The translations under genes were made by a program, and so were the position numbers. From Pseudomonadota bacterium (GTDB lineage: Bacteria; Pseudomonadota; Gammaproteobacteria; Xanthomonadales; Xanthomonadaceae), in assembly GCA_023461075.1 (NCBI GenBank), contig JAEWNY010000023.1, forward strand, positions 1-8,728: 8,728 nt of DNA, in the 5' to 3' direction. This document shows, piece by piece, positions 6,829 to 8,728 of the stretch. The notes beneath the pieces were generated by a model. It was given only the letters and a program-made list of their open reading frames with translations, searched no databases and was not told the DNA's origin. Within the stretch, counting starts at the first letter, position 1. The number at the start of each line of letters is the position of its first letter.

Positions 6829-8247
6829 TCATTCCGCCGGTTTCGGCGCCAGCGGCGCGCGGCTGGCCAAGGCATACCAGTCCACCTTGCGCGTCGCCAC
6901 CATGATCGCAGCCAGGATCGCGAACAGCAGGCCGGAACCGACGGCCAGTGCGTTGTCCTCCATCAACAGCAATCCGTAGAGTGCTGCATAGAGCGCGGCC
7001 AACATGCCGGCGAACCCGAGGCCACGCATCAAACCACCCAGCACCGCGCTGAGGTAGAAGCCGATCAGCCCGATGCAGGCGATGGCGGCGGCGAGATAAG
7101 CCCAACCGAAGGGAATGTGTTCGGCCAGGCTCAGCAGGAGCAGGAAGAAGATGGCGATGGCAAGCCCCACCAGACCGTACTGGATCGGATGCACGCGCAC
7201 CTGCCTGAGCAGCTCGAACATGAAGAACCCGGCGAAAGTCAGCGCCACGAACAGCACGCCGTACTTGGTCGCGCGTTCGGCCATCAGGTAGGGATTGACC
7301 GGATCGACCAGGGCGACCTGGGTGGTGTCGCGCGCGTCGTTGTTCCAGTTGCCCTCGCTCCAGCGCTGCTGAGCGTCGGTGGCCAGCGCCGCGATCTGCC
7401 AACGGGCCTTGAAGCCGCCGGCATCGATGTCGTGGCTGGGCAGGATGCCGCTGAAGCTCGGATGCGGCCAGCTGGAGCGCAGGCTGATGTCATTGGCATC
7501 GCCGACCGGCAACACGGCGAAACGCTCGGTGCCGGCCAGGACCAGGGCCATGCGCGTGGAGAGCTTGATCTGCTGGCCCGGTTGCACGCCGGCCAGCTTG
7601 ACGTGCACGCCACTACCCGCGCGCTCGCCATCGACGCTGGCATTCGGGGCGGCCGACGCCGCGGCGCGCGTCGCTTCCGCGGCATCCACCGGCAGCGCCG
7701 TCTGCAACGCGAGCTGGCTTACCCCGCTGCCCTGCCCGGCCTGCACGCGCCGGCCATCGACTTCAATCATCGGCGTACCGCGCAGGCCGCGCACGTCGGT
7801 GATCGACCAGGAGACGAAGGGCTGGCCTATCACCCGCGTACTGCCGGCGCCATCGGCCGGGAGGCGTGCATCGAAAGCCGCGGCGACATCGCCCTTCCAC
7901 TCGTACACCCGCACCTTGTGCAGGCCGCGCTTGCGCACCGAGGGCGAGAGCACGCCGTCCACGCCCAGCGTCTTCGGGAAGAAGCGCCAGCGACCCTGGC
8001 GGGTTTCGGTCATTTCGCGCAGGCTGCCGTTGGCATCGCGCACCTGTCGCAGCATCGTCTCGGTATACGGCACCACCAGCACGGGGCCGGCCAGCGTCTG
8101 TGCCTGCCCGATATTCGCGGCGATGTCGGCCACCGCCTCGTCGCGATAGCGCTGGCGCTCCTGGATCACGCCGAAAATCATCATCAACGGGACCAAGATG
8201 GCCAGCGTCATCGCCGCCACCATCGCGATCTTGAGCCACAGTTTCAT
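6829..8247 (-). CDS. creD: Inner membrane protein CreD
   Basis: CreD is an inner membrane protein under CreBC control; its molecular activity is not firmly known, though it is tied to envelope properties and beta-lactam or colicin phenotypes in several gammaproteobacteria. It is 472 residues here against about 450 in E. coli. Visible parts: an N-terminal membrane span (residues 5-28), then a large presumably periplasmic domain containing the CreD signature SSWPHPSF (Trp260-Pro-His-Pro), then a C-terminal block opening with ERATKYGVLFVALTF near residue 323 and holding about five membrane spans. A stretch near residues 186-212 is rich in alanine and appears absent from E. coli CreD, probably a loop insertion. 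A GTG at 8280 and an ATG at 8259 are in frame, but ATG 8247 has GGAG six bases upstream and begins directly at the membrane anchor. A perfect cre-tag lies 89 bases upstream. Confidence 0.96.
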   Translation of the reverse strand: MKLWLKIAMVAAMTLAILVPLMMIFGVIQERQRYRDEAVADIAANIGQAQTLAGPVLVVPYTETMLRQVRDANGSLREMTETRQGRWRFFPKTLGVDGVLSPSVRKRGLHKVRVYEWKGDVAAAFDARLPADGAGSTRVIGQPFVSWSITDVRGLRGTPMIEVDGRRVQAGQGSGVSQLALQTALPVDAAEATRAAASAAPNASVDGERAGSGVHVKLAGVQPGQQIKLSTRMALVLAGTERFAVLPVGDANDISLRSSWPHPSFSGILPSHDIDAGGFKARWQIAALATDAQQRWSEGNWNNDARDTTQVALVDPVNPYLMAERATKYGVLFVALTFAGFFMFELLRQVRVHPIQYGLVGLAIAIFFLLLLSLAEHIPFGWAYLAAAIACIGLIGFYLSAVLGGLMRGLGFAGMLAALYAALYGLLLMEDNALAVGSGLLFAILAAIMVATRKVDWYALASRAPLAPKPAE

Positions 8248-8253
8248 CGGATG

Positions 8254-8257
8254 CTCC
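8254..8257 (-). promoter_or_regulatory. Ribosome binding site deciding the creD start
   Basis: On the minus strand GGAG is followed by six bases (CATCCG) and ATG 8247. Neither the in-frame ATG at 8259 (preceded by CCCAAGAC) nor the GTG at 8280 has a comparable motif, so this site selects the shorter product that starts MKLWLK. Confidence 0.6.
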
Positions 8258-8336
8258 ATGTCTTGGGAAACACCTGCCACGTTCGGCAGTGCATGGGCAC
8301 GATGAGGGCTCGATGTGGACCCGCGATGCAGCTCGC

Positions 8337-8352
8337 GTGAAGCGTCGGTGAA
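8337..8352 (-). promoter_or_regulatory. cre-tag: CreB operator upstream of creD
   Basis: On the minus strand the bases read TTCAC-CGACGC-TTCAC, an exact match to the cre-tag TTCAC-N6-TTCAC bound by phosphorylated CreB (called the Blr-tag for BlrA in Aeromonas). It lies nine bases after the creC stop and 89 bases before the creD start, in the only gap of the cre locus visible here, and points towards creD. This is the place and orientation known for CreB-activated creD promoters. I could not identify a good -10 hexamer 20-22 bases downstream; sequence there is GC-rich (CCACATCGAG). A search of the window by eye found single TTCAC half-sites but no other tandem pair. Confidence 0.85.
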
Positions 8353-8361
8353 GTGCGTCGA

Positions 8362-8728
8362 TCAGGCCGCGGGCAGTTCGATCACCGCGCGGGTGCCGCC
8401 CCCGTCCGCGTCCTGCAATCTGGCAATGCCGCCATGCAAGGCCGCCACCTCGGCGACGAAAGGCAGGCCTAGACCACTGCTGCGGCTGCCGCCTTCGGGC
8501 CGTGCCAGCGAGTAGAAACGCTCGAAAATGCGTCCGCGCGCGTAATCGGGCACGCCCGGGCCGACGTCACGCACCTGCAGGGTGATGCGTTCGCGATCAA
8601 TCGATGCATCCAGCTTCACCACACCGCCCTGCGGCGAAAAAGCGATCGCGTTGTCGATCAGGTTGCCCAGCGCCTGCCGCAGCAGAAAGCGGTCGCCGCT
8701 CACCTGCAGCGCCGGGTCGATCGCGCCG
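8362..8728 (-). CDS. creC: Sensor histidine kinase CreC (C-terminal part only)
   Basis: The last 122 residues of a two-component sensor kinase; the 5' part runs off the right edge, and codons are in frame from base 8727. The region is the ATP-binding catalytic (HATPase_c) domain: N box QALGNLIDNAIAFSP, G1 box VRDVGPGVPDY, F box RIFERFYSL and G2 box SSGLGLPFVAEVAALHGG. The run RIFERFYSLARPEGGSRSSGLGL closely resembles E. coli CreC, and creD follows it, which together make CreC much more likely than a generic PhoR/EnvZ-type kinase. The phospho-accepting His domain, membrane spans and periplasmic sensor are not in the window. CreC phosphorylates CreB, whose gene is expected just beyond the right edge. 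GTG at 8703 is only an internal valine codon, not a start. Confidence 0.9.
   Translation of the reverse strand, partial: GAIDPALQVSGDRFLLRQALGNLIDNAIAFSPQGGVVKLDASIDRERITLQVRDVGPGVPDYARGRIFERFYSLARPEGGSRSSGLGLPFVAEVAALHGGIARLQDADGGGTRAVIELPAA

Noticed and set aside
8274..8289. CTGCC/GGCAG inverted repeat in the creD leader
   Set aside because: Only five base pairs with no extension, a level expected by chance; no sign of a riboswitch or attenuator.
8309..8316. A -10 element expected 20-22 bases after the cre-tag
   Set aside because: The bases there (ACATCGAG on the minus strand) match the TATAAT consensus poorly, so no promoter hexamer is claimed.
7117..8340. A 407-codon open frame on the plus strand opposite creD
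   Set aside because: It mirrors the creD codons, has a His/Gln/Gly-rich composition typical of antisense reading, and crosses the cre-tag. CreD itself is unambiguous.

Overview
The window is GC-rich bacterial chromosome, densely coded, with no gap over 300 bases lacking a gene. Protein style (PPK, PPX, CreC and CreD all close to gammaproteobacterial forms) and very high third-position GC suggest a gammaproteobacterium of the Xanthomonadaceae/Lysobacteraceae kind (Lysobacter, Luteimonas, Thermomonas or a relative). That placement is inferred from general resemblance, not from a marker gene. I see no tRNA, rRNA, insertion sequence, CRISPR array or prophage gene.

Left half, plus strand (1-5061): the 3' part of ppk (polyphosphate kinase, start outside the window) overlaps ppx (exopolyphosphatase) by an ATGA junction, so the genes that make and degrade polyphosphate are translationally linked. 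After an 86-base gap come a GT4-family glycosyltransferase and a PAP2-family membrane phosphatase that overlap each other by 17 bases. The gap holds an 18-base PHO-box-like direct repeat (CnGTCAY, 4 bases, CnGTCAY) followed directly by a GC-rich hairpin. A working idea is that all four genes serve phosphate economy: polyphosphate turnover, plus phosphate-saving lipid remodelling in which a PAP2 enzyme makes diacylglycerol and a GT4 enzyme glycosylates it. The lipid part is inference only.

Right half, minus strand (8728 down to 5089): the 3' end of creC (sensor histidine kinase) is followed by creD (inner membrane protein) and then a secreted M28-family zinc aminopeptidase/carboxypeptidase, which ends 27 bases from the convergent PAP2 gene. 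The 114-base creC-creD gap holds an exact match to the CreB operator (cre-tag, TTCAC-N6-TTCAC), oriented towards creD. This is the clearest regulatory signal in the window and indicates a CreBC-controlled creD promoter separate from creC. Two stacked hairpins follow creD and may separate it from the peptidase gene.

I found no obviously new biological system. The most useful non-gene signals are the cre-tag and the PHO-box-like repeat, one on each half.
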